From assembly GCA_003231035.1 (NCBI GenBank), contig QIHU01000516.1:1-25904 (forward strand): DNA of 25,904 bases. Direction: 5' to 3'. Shown here in pieces: positions 8,858 through 15,528 of this stretch (position 1 is its first letter; each line of letters starts with the position of its first letter). This DNA comes from Acidobacteriota bacterium. GTDB lineage: Bacteria; Acidobacteriota; Thermoanaerobaculia; Multivoradales; SZUA-115. The notes below the pieces were generated by a model. The model was not told the origin of the DNA. It ran no database searches and saw only the letters and a program-made list of their open reading frames with translations. The position numbers and the translations under genes are program-made.

Positions 8858-10805
8858 GAGGGGCTGATGCCTCCGTCTCGAGGGCCGCGAGCTTCTTGTT
8901 CAGCTGATCGACAGCGGTAGCATCCCGCGCTGCGTCAAGGACCAGAGCTTGCCGGTACAGCTCACCGGCTCGATCGCTATTGCCCAGGGCGGAGTGCACG
9001 TCGCCGAGGTGTTCGAAGACCGTCGGATCATCGGAGATCAGGCGAGCGGCACGAGCGAGGTACTCGCGAGCTCGCTCCAGGTCGCCGAGCTGGAAATGGA
9101 CCCACCCTAGGGAATCTATATAGGCCCCATTGTCGGGCTCGATCGCCACCGCCTTGTTGATCATCCGCAGCGCTTCGTCGAGTTTCTCAGCCCGCTCCGC
9201 CCACATGTAGCCCAAGTAGTTCAGCGCCGGAGCGAAGTCCGGTTTGCTCTTCAGCAGCGCGCTAAAGGCCGCAACCGCCTGGTCAATCCGGCCGGCACGT
9301 TCGTAGGCCGAACCCAGAAAGTATCGCGCCTCGATGGCCTCTTCGTTGTCGGCGACGATCTTCTCCAGGATAATGATCGCTTCGCTGTAGCGCTCCAACC
9401 GTTGGTAAACGAGAGCCGCCTGCATCGCTCCCTCAACGCCATTCGCCTGACTAAGCTGGGTCAACAGTCGAGCCCCCTCCTCATCGCGTCCTATGCGCAA
9501 GAGGGTCTCGGCCCGCTTGGCCAAGAAGCGGCCATCCTCCTCTTCGGGAAGGAAGCCGAGAGCCTCATCACCTCGCCCCAGTTGGGTCAAAGCCTCGGCG
9601 TAGAGCAACCTCGAGGGCGCCACAAACTCGGACTCCTCATCGCCGGCCAACGGCCCCAGAAGATCCACCAGCTCCTGCCACTTCCGGTTACCGGCGTAGA
9701 GTTGGGCCAATTCGAGACTCAAGCTCCGCGCGCCAGTGAGATCTCCAGCTCCCCGCATGCGGTCGATGACGCTGATCAGCAGCCCAACGGCCTTGGCATC
9801 GAAACCGTCGCGATCCATGCGCCGGGCCACCGTCGCCACCATCGCGAGTTGCTCAGCCGCTTCGGCGGACTCCGACTCGATGGCGGTCCAGGCCTCGTCG
9901 TTGCGCCCCCGTACCGACAACAGGAGTACTTTCAACCAGCCAGCGGCTGCGAACTCGCCATCGAGCAGCTGGTCAATCTGCTCCGCCGCCTGGTCGAAGG
10001 CGCCATCCTGATACAGCTCATAGGCCAGTCGCTGGCGCAGCTCCGGTACCTTAGGGTCGAGCCCAGCCCGGAGGGTCTCGACCGCCGAATCGTGGTCCCC
10101 TCGCCGCGCCTGAAGGTCAGCCAGGCTTATTCGCACCTGAGGTGAGCGCGGTTCAACCTCCAAAATTTCCTCGAGCAACCCCTCCGCATCGCGGCTGCGC
10201 CCTTCCCGCATTCGCTGGGTCGCCGCCAACCGCAAGGCTTCACCGAACAGAGACTCGGCCATGCCGTGACCGGGAATGGCGTGGTGCACCTTGCGTAAGG
10301 CCTCAACTGCCTCCCCGAACCGGTCGGCCCCCAAATACAGTTGCCCAAGCGGCAACAAGACTTGTAGCTCCTCAGGCCGCAACTGGCGAGCGGCCTCGAA
10401 AGCCTCGGTGGCTTGCGCCGCCCACTTCTCCTTTTGATCCGCGAAGTTCATGAAGACATTGCCGACTTCGGAGAGGAGATCGAAGTCTCCCGCGGCCAAT
10501 CCAGCAGCCTCGCTCGCCAACTTTGCGGACCGTTCAAAATGCTCGCCGCGCTGGCCCGGCGAGACCGTGAACCGGCCCAGTCGAGCCAATAGCGTAGCCA
10601 ATTCAACCCGGACGTAGCCATCCTCGGGTGCCAAACGCAAGGCCTCTTCGAAGGACTTCAGCGCCTCGCCATAGGCTCCTTCGGAGGCCGCCAAGCGAGC
10701 GATGGCGAAATGGTAAGCAGCTTCCGCGGCCTGCGTCGGCGACGCGGAAAAGGAAACACGAGGAACCAAGAACAGGACGACGAGTACCACCAGAAGCTTT
10801 TTCAC
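8853..10805 (-). CDS. Exported tetratricopeptide-repeat protein
   Basis: The 650-residue product has a signal peptide (MKKLLVVLVVLFLVPRVSFS, likely cleaved before ASPTQ), so the repeats lie in the periplasm or on the envelope. Nearly all of the rest is TPR-type helical repeats. The clearest are AIARLAASEGAYGEALKSFEEALRLAPEDG (about 33-62) at the N-terminus and four consecutive units near the C-terminus: ARYFLGSAYERAGRIDQAVA, APALNYLGYMWAERAEKLDE, AYIDSLGWVHFQLGDLERAR and TVFEHLGDVHSALGNSDRAG. TPRs are protein-binding scaffolds; no enzyme domain is present and the partner is unknown. The start is a GTG (GTGAAAAAG) with a poor Shine-Dalgarno. It is transcribed divergently from the MshEN-GAF gene and followed by a lipoprotein gene, which may share its transcript. 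Confidence 0.88.
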   Translation of the reverse strand: MKKLLVVLVVLFLVPRVSFSASPTQAAEAAYHFAIARLAASEGAYGEALKSFEEALRLAPEDGYVRVELATLLARLGRFTVSPGQRGEHFERSAKLASEAAGLAAGDFDLLSEVGNVFMNFADQKEKWAAQATEAFEAARQLRPEELQVLLPLGQLYLGADRFGEAVEALRKVHHAIPGHGMAESLFGEALRLAATQRMREGRSRDAEGLLEEILEVEPRSPQVRISLADLQARRGDHDSAVETLRAGLDPKVPELRQRLAYELYQDGAFDQAAEQIDQLLDGEFAAAGWLKVLLLSVRGRNDEAWTAIESESAEAAEQLAMVATVARRMDRDGFDAKAVGLLISVIDRMRGAGDLTGARSLSLELAQLYAGNRKWQELVDLLGPLAGDEESEFVAPSRLLYAEALTQLGRGDEALGFLPEEEDGRFLAKRAETLLRIGRDEEGARLLTQLSQANGVEGAMQAALVYQRLERYSEAIIILEKIVADNEEAIEARYFLGSAYERAGRIDQAVAAFSALLKSKPDFAPALNYLGYMWAERAEKLDEALRMINKAVAIEPDNGAYIDSLGWVHFQLGDLERAREYLARAARLISDDPTVFEHLGDVHSALGNSDRAGELYRQALVLDAARDATAVDQLNKKLAALETEASAPQ

Positions 10806-10834
10806 TATGCAAGCTTAGCAATCTGACATGGTCC

Positions 10835-10863
10835 TTTACAAGCCGAAAGGTCGTTCCTATAAT
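10835..10863 (+). promoter_or_regulatory. Near-consensus sigma-70 promoter
   Basis: TTTACA (10835-10840), a 17-base spacer and a perfect TATAAT (10858-10863). Transcription should begin near 10870 and run into the MshEN-GAF gene. The promoter sits in the 130-base gap between divergent genes. The minus-strand promoter for the TPR gene must overlap it, although I see no good boxes for that direction. Confidence 0.8.
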
Positions 10864-10913
10864 CGTCCCGGCTCCGGTAAGTAGCTTCCTGACAAAGAGT
10901 TAGGAGGGGTAGA

Positions 10914-10976
10914 GTGTTGGCGGAAGGGAACCCTGCAATTGGCTGTTTCGAGCGAACCGGCAAACTCCATCGGTGA
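10914..10976 (+). other. Short open frame with strong Shine-Dalgarno overlapping the MshEN-GAF start
   Basis: AGGAGGGG at 10902-10909 is ideally spaced from a GTG at 10914. That GTG opens a 20-codon frame (VLAEGNPAIGCFERTGKLHR) ending with TGA at 10974-10976. The frame is offset from the main gene, whose TTG is at 10939. It could be a leader peptide, or a sign of a one-base indel in the true N-terminus of the main gene. No homology is visible. Confidence 0.35.
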
Positions 10977-12033
10977 ATTTCTAACCCAGCGAGGTTGGAT
11001 CAGTGGGGTTGAACTCCACTACGCTCGCCAGAGTCAGGGACAACTTGGCGGACGGCTGGAAACCTGCTTGCTGGCGCAGCGAGCGCTCGACGAAGAGCAG
11101 CTCCTAGAGGCACTCGGTCAGTTCCACAACCTTCCCTCCGCCGATGCGCAAGATCTCCAGCGCGCCCCGGAGAAGGCGACTCAAGCGGTGCCCGCGCAAG
11201 TGGCGCGGCAGCTGCGGGCGGTGCCCTTCAGCATCGTTGGCGATGAACTCTGGGTAGCGATCGAATCCCCCGACAACGAGTCCATCGCCAGCCAACTGGA
11301 GGCCGTCACCGAGTTGCCGGTGCGCTTGCACATCGCATCGGAGCCGCGTATCGCCGAAGCGCTCGAACGTCACTACGGCCTTGCCTGCTCGGCGCGAATC
11401 CGCCAGTTGCTCTCCCGTCTCGCTAGCCCGACCATGGACGCCTCGAACTCGTCCCCTTCGACCCCCGCGGACGATCAGAAGGGAAAGAATCGGCGAGAGA
11501 AGGTCAGTCCAGAGCCCGATTCCGGTATCCACTCGATACCGGCGGGCGTTCAGTCGGCCTTTGAGCGCCGCTTGAGTCATACCAAGGACTCGCGGGAGGT
11601 CTTCGCCACGGTGCTCGACTACTTCGCTCGCGAGTTCCAGAGGGTGGCGATCTTCCGGGTTTCGGGAAACACGGTGCAAGGCTGGATCGGCCGCGGCGGC
11701 GGAGTGCGCGCGAATAAGCTGCGCAATCTGACCTTCGGACTCAACCAACCGTCGGTCTTCTTGAACCTGCAACAAGGTGCCCCGTTCCATCTCGGTGTAT
11801 TGCCTCCCATGGAGGCTCATGAGCATCTTGCGGAGATTCTCGGCGGAAGGCTGCCCGACGAGACTCTGCTGCTCCCAATTCGGCTCGCAGGGCGCCTGGT
11901 GGCGGTGATCTATTGCGATCGAGGCGGGCAAGGAATGGCGGGAATCGACCTTGGGGAAGTGCAACGAATCACGGCCGTGGCGGCGACCTCGCTGGAACGT
12001 CACCTTTTGCACAGAAAACTCCGTAAAACATAG
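10939..12033 (+). CDS. MshEN (GspE N-terminal)-type domain plus GAF-like domain protein
   Basis: The 364-residue product has no signal or membrane segment. Residues about 8-150 match the MshEN/GspE N-terminal domain, which in related proteins binds cyclic di-GMP: EFLTQRGWISGVELHYARQ, GGRLETCLLAQRALDEEQLLEALGQFHNLP, and the following strand-helix unit with IVGDELWVAIESPDNE. A polar linker (about 168-205) leads to a GAF-like domain (about 215-360): VFATVLDYFAREFQRVAIFRV, VQGWIGRGGGV, LLLPIRLAGRLVAVIYCDRGG and a terminal helix. There is no GspE/PilB ATPase, so it is probably a sensor or adaptor, possibly for motility or surface functions. The TTG start is the best in-frame choice but is preceded by only GGAAGGGAA. 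A near-consensus promoter lies upstream. Confidence 0.78.
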   Translation: MAVSSEPANSIGEFLTQRGWISGVELHYARQSQGQLGGRLETCLLAQRALDEEQLLEALGQFHNLPSADAQDLQRAPEKATQAVPAQVARQLRAVPFSIVGDELWVAIESPDNESIASQLEAVTELPVRLHIASEPRIAEALERHYGLACSARIRQLLSRLASPTMDASNSSPSTPADDQKGKNRREKVSPEPDSGIHSIPAGVQSAFERRLSHTKDSREVFATVLDYFAREFQRVAIFRVSGNTVQGWIGRGGGVRANKLRNLTFGLNQPSVFLNLQQGAPFHLGVLPPMEAHEHLAEILGGRLPDETLLLPIRLAGRLVAVIYCDRGGQGMAGIDLGEVQRITAVAATSLERHLLHRKLRKT

Positions 12034-12050
12034 AAACTGCGAGACTTGCG

Positions 12051-12079
12051 TTGACACCCCTAGGAGCCGTTGCTACACT
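12051..12079 (+). promoter_or_regulatory. Consensus promoter for the HU-type gene
   Basis: A perfect TTGACA (12051-12056), a 17-base spacer and TACACT (12074-12079). The predicted start near 12086 leaves a leader of under 20 bases before the ATG at 12103, with no convincing Shine-Dalgarno. The promoter starts 18 bases after the MshEN-GAF stop, so HU is transcribed independently. Confidence 0.8.
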
Positions 12080-12102
12080 CTGCGCCGCTTTCAAGAACAC
12101 CC

Positions 12103-12369
12103 ATGATCAAGGCTGACATCATCAACCGCGTGGCGGAGGAGTGCGACGTTGCGCGAGTCAAAGCGGCCGTGGCCGTGAACAGCATCATCAGCACGATGAA
12201 AGAGGCTCTGGGCAGCGGAAAACGGATCGAACTCCGCGGTTTCGGTGTCTTTCAGGTGCGCGATCGCAAGAAGGGTGTCGGGCGCAACCCGAAGACCGGA
12301 GTCGAGGTTCCGATCACCCCGGGTAAGACGGTCCGCTTTAAGCCAGGCAAGGAATTGAAGGATCTCTAA
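12103..12369 (+). CDS. HU/IHF family nucleoid DNA-binding protein
   Basis: A small DNA-bending architectural protein that acts as a dimer on the nucleoid. The start is the ATG at 12103 (MIKADIINRVAEECDV), as an upstream in-frame start would place the N-terminus inside the promoter. The length, 88 residues, is standard. The fold is complete: helices 1-2 (3-38), the IELRGFGVFQVRDRKKG strands (42-58), and the DNA-intercalating arm GRNPKTGVEVPITPGKTVRFKPGKELK (60-86) with the proline in RNPKTG (P63). Separating HU, IHF-alpha and IHF-beta by eye is unreliable, so no symbol is given. It has its own consensus promoter, and the M50 protease gene follows 10 bases after the stop. Confidence 0.94.
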   Translation: MIKADIINRVAEECDVARVKAAVAVNSIISTMKEALGSGKRIELRGFGVFQVRDRKKGVGRNPKTGVEVPITPGKTVRFKPGKELKDL

Positions 12370-12379
12370 CTCTTCTTCG

Positions 12380-13561
12380 TTGACGCCGCCAACCGGTAGC
12401 GACGAGGCGAGGTTCGCTCCTGACTACCTGCCGCTCCCGGTGATCGACCCACCGCTGCCCGCCCCGGCGAGCGAGAGCCCGGCTGAGAGACCACGGTGGT
12501 GGCTCGCGTCCCTCCTTTTTCTCCTCGCCTTCGTCTTTTGCACCACCCTGGGCGTCTTCTGGGCTTACGCCGTACGCACCGATGTATCCACCGACCTGTT
12601 CCCCTTCAGCTCGATCATCACCCTGGACACCTTCCGGCGAATCTGGACCGACCCGCGGCTACTCCTCTTTGGCCTCTCCTTCTCGATTCCGGCGCTGGGA
12701 ATTCTCGCTTGCCACGAACTGGGCCACTACCTGGCTTGCCGCCACTACCGGGTACCGGCGACCCTGCCCTACTTCCTGCCGCTACCGGCGGTGTTCGGCA
12801 CTTTGGGTGCCTTCATCAAGATCAAGGCGCCCATCCGTTACAAGCAACAGCTCTTCGATATCGGCATCGCCGGGCCGCTGGCAGGCTTCGCCGTGCTGCT
12901 GCCCTTGCTGCTGATTGGGGTCGCCAAATCGTCGCCGGCCCCGCTTCCTTTGTCCGCGGCCGAGGGCGCAGCCTTCGCCACTTTGCTGGTCCCCGGCCAA
13001 TGTCTAGCACTGGAGTTGGTAACCCGGCTTTTCCATGGACCGCTACCCGAGGGTTGGATTCTCAACCTCCACCCCTTCGCCATCGCCGCCTGGTTCGGCA
13101 TGCTGGTGACCGCGCTCAACCTACTCCCTCTAGGCCAACTGGACGGCGGCCATGTCTCCTACGCCGCGTTGGGTAGGATCCAACATCGGTTGGCGATTCC
13201 GTTGTGGATCTTGCTCGCTTCACTCAGCTTCTACTGGCTCGGCTGGGCTCTGTGGGCACTCATCACCCTCTTCTTGGGCCTGCGCCATCCGCCGGTCGTC
13301 GACGAAGCGGAGCCGCTGGACAGGCGGCGCAAGGCGCTGGCCCTCGCCGCCCTGGCCGTCTTCATTCTTTGCTTTATCCCGCGGCCGCTGGTGGACTTGC
13401 GCATCGAGGTCGAAGCCGAAGCCAACTCCGAGGGCTACAGCCAGTCAATCTCCAACCGGAGAATCCAAGACGAAGGTAACCGGACCGTCGTTGGTCAGCT
13501 CTACCTCCATGTGGGCGCCAAACCGCCCGCTGGCGACCTCGAAATTCTGGCCGCGGAGTAG
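12380..13561 (+). CDS. Site-2 protease family (M50) intramembrane metalloprotease
   Basis: Polytopic membrane zinc protease related to S2P/RseP. The 393 residues start at a TTG shortly after the HU stop; a proline-rich cytoplasmic tail (1-38) precedes the first membrane segment (about 41-63). The zinc-binding HELGH lies at 112-116 in a hydrophobic helix, and the third ligand is in NLLPLGQLDGGH (247-258, aspartate at 255). Between them is AGPLAGF (164-170), also typical. No PDZ domain is visible, so it belongs to the PDZ-less group. Further membrane segments run to about 335. The last 38 codons are antisense to the C-terminal coding region of the dtd remnant, so the tail from about 355 may be an extension created by overprinting. 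The substrate is unknown. Probably co-transcribed with HU. Confidence 0.9.
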   Translation: MTPPTGSDEARFAPDYLPLPVIDPPLPAPASESPAERPRWWLASLLFLLAFVFCTTLGVFWAYAVRTDVSTDLFPFSSIITLDTFRRIWTDPRLLLFGLSFSIPALGILACHELGHYLACRHYRVPATLPYFLPLPAVFGTLGAFIKIKAPIRYKQQLFDIGIAGPLAGFAVLLPLLLIGVAKSSPAPLPLSAAEGAAFATLLVPGQCLALELVTRLFHGPLPEGWILNLHPFAIAAWFGMLVTALNLLPLGQLDGGHVSYAALGRIQHRLAIPLWILLASLSFYWLGWALWALITLFLGLRHPPVVDEAEPLDRRRKALALAALAVFILCFIPRPLVDLRIEVEAEANSEGYSQSISNRRIQDEGNRTVVGQLYLHVGAKPPAGDLEILAAE

Positions 13562-13791
13562 GTCGATCAGCGCCTCGACCAGTTCGGCCGCCAACGCCGG
13601 AGGGGCCGCACCGTCGAAAGAAGGTCCGCGGCCCGCTGTAGCGACCCCGCCAAGGTGAATTGAGAAACGACGAGAAAAGCCCCCTTCGCGGCGGCAATGT
13701 CGAGGTTCATTCGACCCTCGGAGTCTGAAAAAACGCGCAGGGTGGCGAGTTTCTTTATCGCCGAGGAAACTCGTTGCAAGAGTACGCGCAT
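13445..13791 (-). pseudogene. dtd: Decayed D-aminoacyl-tRNA deacylase
   Basis: Dtd hydrolyses D-aminoacyl-tRNAs. The 5' part (from ATG 13791) reads MRVLLQRVSSA and then jumps to ATLRVFSDSEGRMNL and LVVSQFTLAG. About 35 residues that normally stand between these blocks (the SVTV...LGV region of E. coli Dtd) are missing. After FTLAG the frame is lost at a GGGG run near 13644-13648. In the next frame the protein resumes as GRGPSFDGAAPP, SGRFGAHMEVELTNDGPVTFVLDSP and ends at 13445. Restoring one G gives an alignment with no gap at that point, so a one-base deletion is the simplest cause. The product without repair would stop at 13567 after 74 residues. The 3' end overlaps the M50 gene by 117 bases on the opposite strand. 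The frameshift alone could be a sequencing error; the internal loss is harder to explain that way. Confidence 0.85.
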
Positions 13792-13822
13792 CGTTGGCGT
13801 CCTTATCTTCTAGAGATCTCAC

Positions 13823-13851
13823 GATGTGGGGCGAACCACTCGCCCCACATC
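13823..13851. promoter_or_regulatory. Perfect 12-bp inverted repeat upstream of ssb
   Basis: GATGTGGGGCGA (13823-13834) and its exact reverse complement (13840-13851) enclose a 5-base loop, ACCAC. It lies between the divergent dtd remnant and ssb. No T-tract follows on either strand, so it is not a normal intrinsic terminator. A weak -10-like TGTGATACT stands 20 bases downstream on the plus strand, so an operator or a transcription roadblock ahead of the ssb promoter is possible. Confidence 0.6.
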
Positions 13852-13906
13852 AAAACCTCTTCATGGGCTGTGATACTTTAGCCCACCAAAAAGGAGCCTC
13901 GCACCA

Positions 13907-14464
13907 ATGATCAACAAAGTCATTATCGTCGGCAATCTAGGGCGCGACCCCGAGGTTCGCACCACGACCTCCGGCCACCCGGTCGCCAACTTCAGCGTCG
14001 CCACCAGCCGCCGCTGGAAGGACCGCGACGGCAACCGCCAGGAGCAAACCGAGTGGCACAACGTCGTCTGTTTCGGCCGGCAGGCGGAGATTGCCGGCCA
14101 GTACCTTGCCCGCGGCAAGCAAGTCTACGTCGAAGGGCGATTGCAGACCCGTTCCTGGGACGACAAGAACACCGGTGAAAAGAAGTACCGCACCGAGGTC
14201 ATCTGCGACAATTTCCAAATGCTTGGCCGACGCGGTGACGACGGTGGCGGTGGCGGTGGCGGTGGCGGCAACTATGGCGGCGGCGGTGGCAACTACGGTG
14301 GCGGTCAAAGCTCGAGCGGTGGCGGCAACCAAGGCGGTGACCAAGGCGGCGGACAAAGCGGTGACCAAGGCGGTGACCAAGGCGGTGACCAAGGCGGCGG
14401 ACAAGGCGGTGACCAAGGCGGTGGCTTCGGAAGCGAGCCGGACGACGACGATATTCCGTTCTAA
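13907..14464 (+). CDS. ssb: Single-stranded DNA-binding protein
   Basis: Coats single-stranded DNA in replication, recombination and repair. The 185 residues start MINKVIIVGNLGRDPEVRTT; the OB fold extends to about 107 (VATSRRWKDRDGNRQEQTEWHNVVCFG, YVEGRLQTRSWDDKNTGEKKYRTEVICDNFQMLG). A glycine-rich linker (112-175) contains eight GGDQ-like tetrapeptides. The C-terminus, DDDDIPF, is the acidic tip that recruits partner proteins. An AAGGAG Shine-Dalgarno lies upstream with slightly long spacing. The gene is alone on its strand: the dtd remnant diverges from it, and nagZ converges with a gap of only 12 bases and no hairpin between. Confidence 0.97.
   Translation: MINKVIIVGNLGRDPEVRTTTSGHPVANFSVATSRRWKDRDGNRQEQTEWHNVVCFGRQAEIAGQYLARGKQVYVEGRLQTRSWDDKNTGEKKYRTEVICDNFQMLGRRGDDGGGGGGGGGNYGGGGGNYGGGQSSSGGGNQGGDQGGGQSGDQGGDQGGDQGGGQGGDQGGGFGSEPDDDDIPF
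14321..14416 (+). repeat. In-frame 12-bp repeats encoding GGDQ-type tetrapeptides in the SSB linker
   Basis: Eight consecutive 12-base units, consensus GGCGGTGACCAA, encode GGNQ, GGDQ, GGGQ, SGDQ, GGDQ, GGDQ, GGGQ, GGDQ. The near identity at base level suggests recent expansion by slippage. It directly follows a GGC/GGT glycine tract (about 14243-14310). Confidence 0.92.
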
Positions 14465-14476
14465 CGGACGTTCTGG

Positions 14477-15526
14477 TTAGGTCAGAGAGGCTTGGGCGGC
14501 CGCGGTCACTTTGGCCAGGTGGCGGCGGACCGAGTCCACGCTGTAGCGCCGGGTGCCGCCGCGCCGGGTGAGAATGTGGTCGCGATAGGTCTCCAGCCTA
14601 GCCACCGCCTGCCGGCGGCGCGGCGCCAGCGAACTGTGCGCCAAACGCTCGACGATCCCTGGCGCCGCCGCCAGAGTCTGGCAGACGAAGATCCCATCAC
14701 AACCGGCCTCGAGGGCCGAGGCGGCCCGTTGCGGCAAGCTGCCGTGGCTGTCGAGGGCATGCATGTCGAGATCGTCGCTGAACAAGACGCCGCCAAAGCC
14801 AAGTTGATCGCGCAAGAGGGTGGTCGAAATCGCTGGCGACAGGCCAGCCGGGAGCGCCGTGGGATCGACCCCCGGATAGCTCGCATGGCTGGCCATCATC
14901 GCGCCCGCCTCGTCTCCCAACCGTTGGAAGGGGGCCAGCGCGGTGGCGAAAGTCTGAGCGTCGAGGACAATCTCGGCGCCGGTGTCATGGGTATCGGCGC
15001 GTGCCGCCCCGAGACCGGGAAAGTGCTTGATGCAACTGCCCACGCCGGTGGAGTGGAGGCCACGCAGGAAGTAGCGTCCGCGCTTCACCACCGCGTCGGG
15101 GTCGCTGCCCAGATAACGCTCGTCGAGGGCGTTGCCCTGCTCGCCGACGTCGAGATCCACCACCGGCGCCAGGTCCACGTCACAAGCCAGAGAACGCAAG
15201 GCGTACCCCATCCACCGCCCCGCCCTCTCGGCCAAACGCGGCGCTGAAGCGGCTAGCGCCGCGCCGGAGGGACCGGGCCCCAGCAAGGTCTTGAAGCGAT
15301 CCACTCGACCGCCCTCGGCATCGACGTAGACCAGCAGCCGTGGGAGGGTGGCCCGAAGGTCGCCTACCAACTCGATCACCTGCTCGGCATCCACCACGTT
15401 GCGTGCGAAGAGAATCACTCCCCCCGGCTGCGCGCCCTTGAGAATCTCACGGCTGTCAGGGTCGAGTTCAGGTCCCGGAATGCCGACGATCAGCAACCGG
15501 CCGGCCTGGTGATGAGCGGTAGGCAA
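14477..15526 (-). CDS. nagZ: Glycoside hydrolase family 3 beta-N-acetylhexosaminidase
   Basis: NagZ removes N-acetylglucosamine from muropeptides during cell-wall recycling in the cytoplasm. The 349-residue size fits a one-domain NagZ. Motifs in order: GGVILFARN (35-43), VDAEGGRVDRF (68-78), KHFPGLG (167-173), DTH (178-180, the Asp-His acid/base loop of this family) and FSDDLDM (249-255) with the predicted nucleophile D251. The usual histidine of KHFPGHG is leucine here (L172). No signal peptide is seen. The start is a TTG with GGAGGAG upstream, two bases after the mutS stop, so it is translated as the second gene of a mutS-nagZ unit. A broader beta-glucosidase-like GH3 specificity cannot be fully excluded, but the DTH loop favours NagZ. 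Confidence 0.9.
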   Translation of the reverse strand: MPTAHHQAGRLLIVGIPGPELDPDSREILKGAQPGGVILFARNVVDAEQVIELVGDLRATLPRLLVYVDAEGGRVDRFKTLLGPGPSGAALAASAPRLAERAGRWMGYALRSLACDVDLAPVVDLDVGEQGNALDERYLGSDPDAVVKRGRYFLRGLHSTGVGSCIKHFPGLGAARADTHDTGAEIVLDAQTFATALAPFQRLGDEAGAMMASHASYPGVDPTALPAGLSPAISTTLLRDQLGFGGVLFSDDLDMHALDSHGSLPQRAASALEAGCDGIFVCQTLAAAPGIVERLAHSSLAPRRRQAVARLETYRDHILTRRGGTRRYSVDSVRRHLAKVTAAAQASLT

Positions 15527-15528
15527 GA

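Noticed and set aside
11104..12057. Minus-strand frame of 317 codons
   Set aside because: Antisense to the MshEN-GAF gene, which has a clear promoter and recognisable domains.
13644..13648. Programmed frameshift in dtd
   Set aside because: The GGGG run is not followed by a stimulatory structure I can identify, and the missing internal segment points to decay rather than recoding.
14237..14416. Minus-strand frame rich in valine-threonine-alanine repeats opposite the ssb linker
   Set aside because: It is the antisense of the glycine-rich SSB tail and has no independent support.
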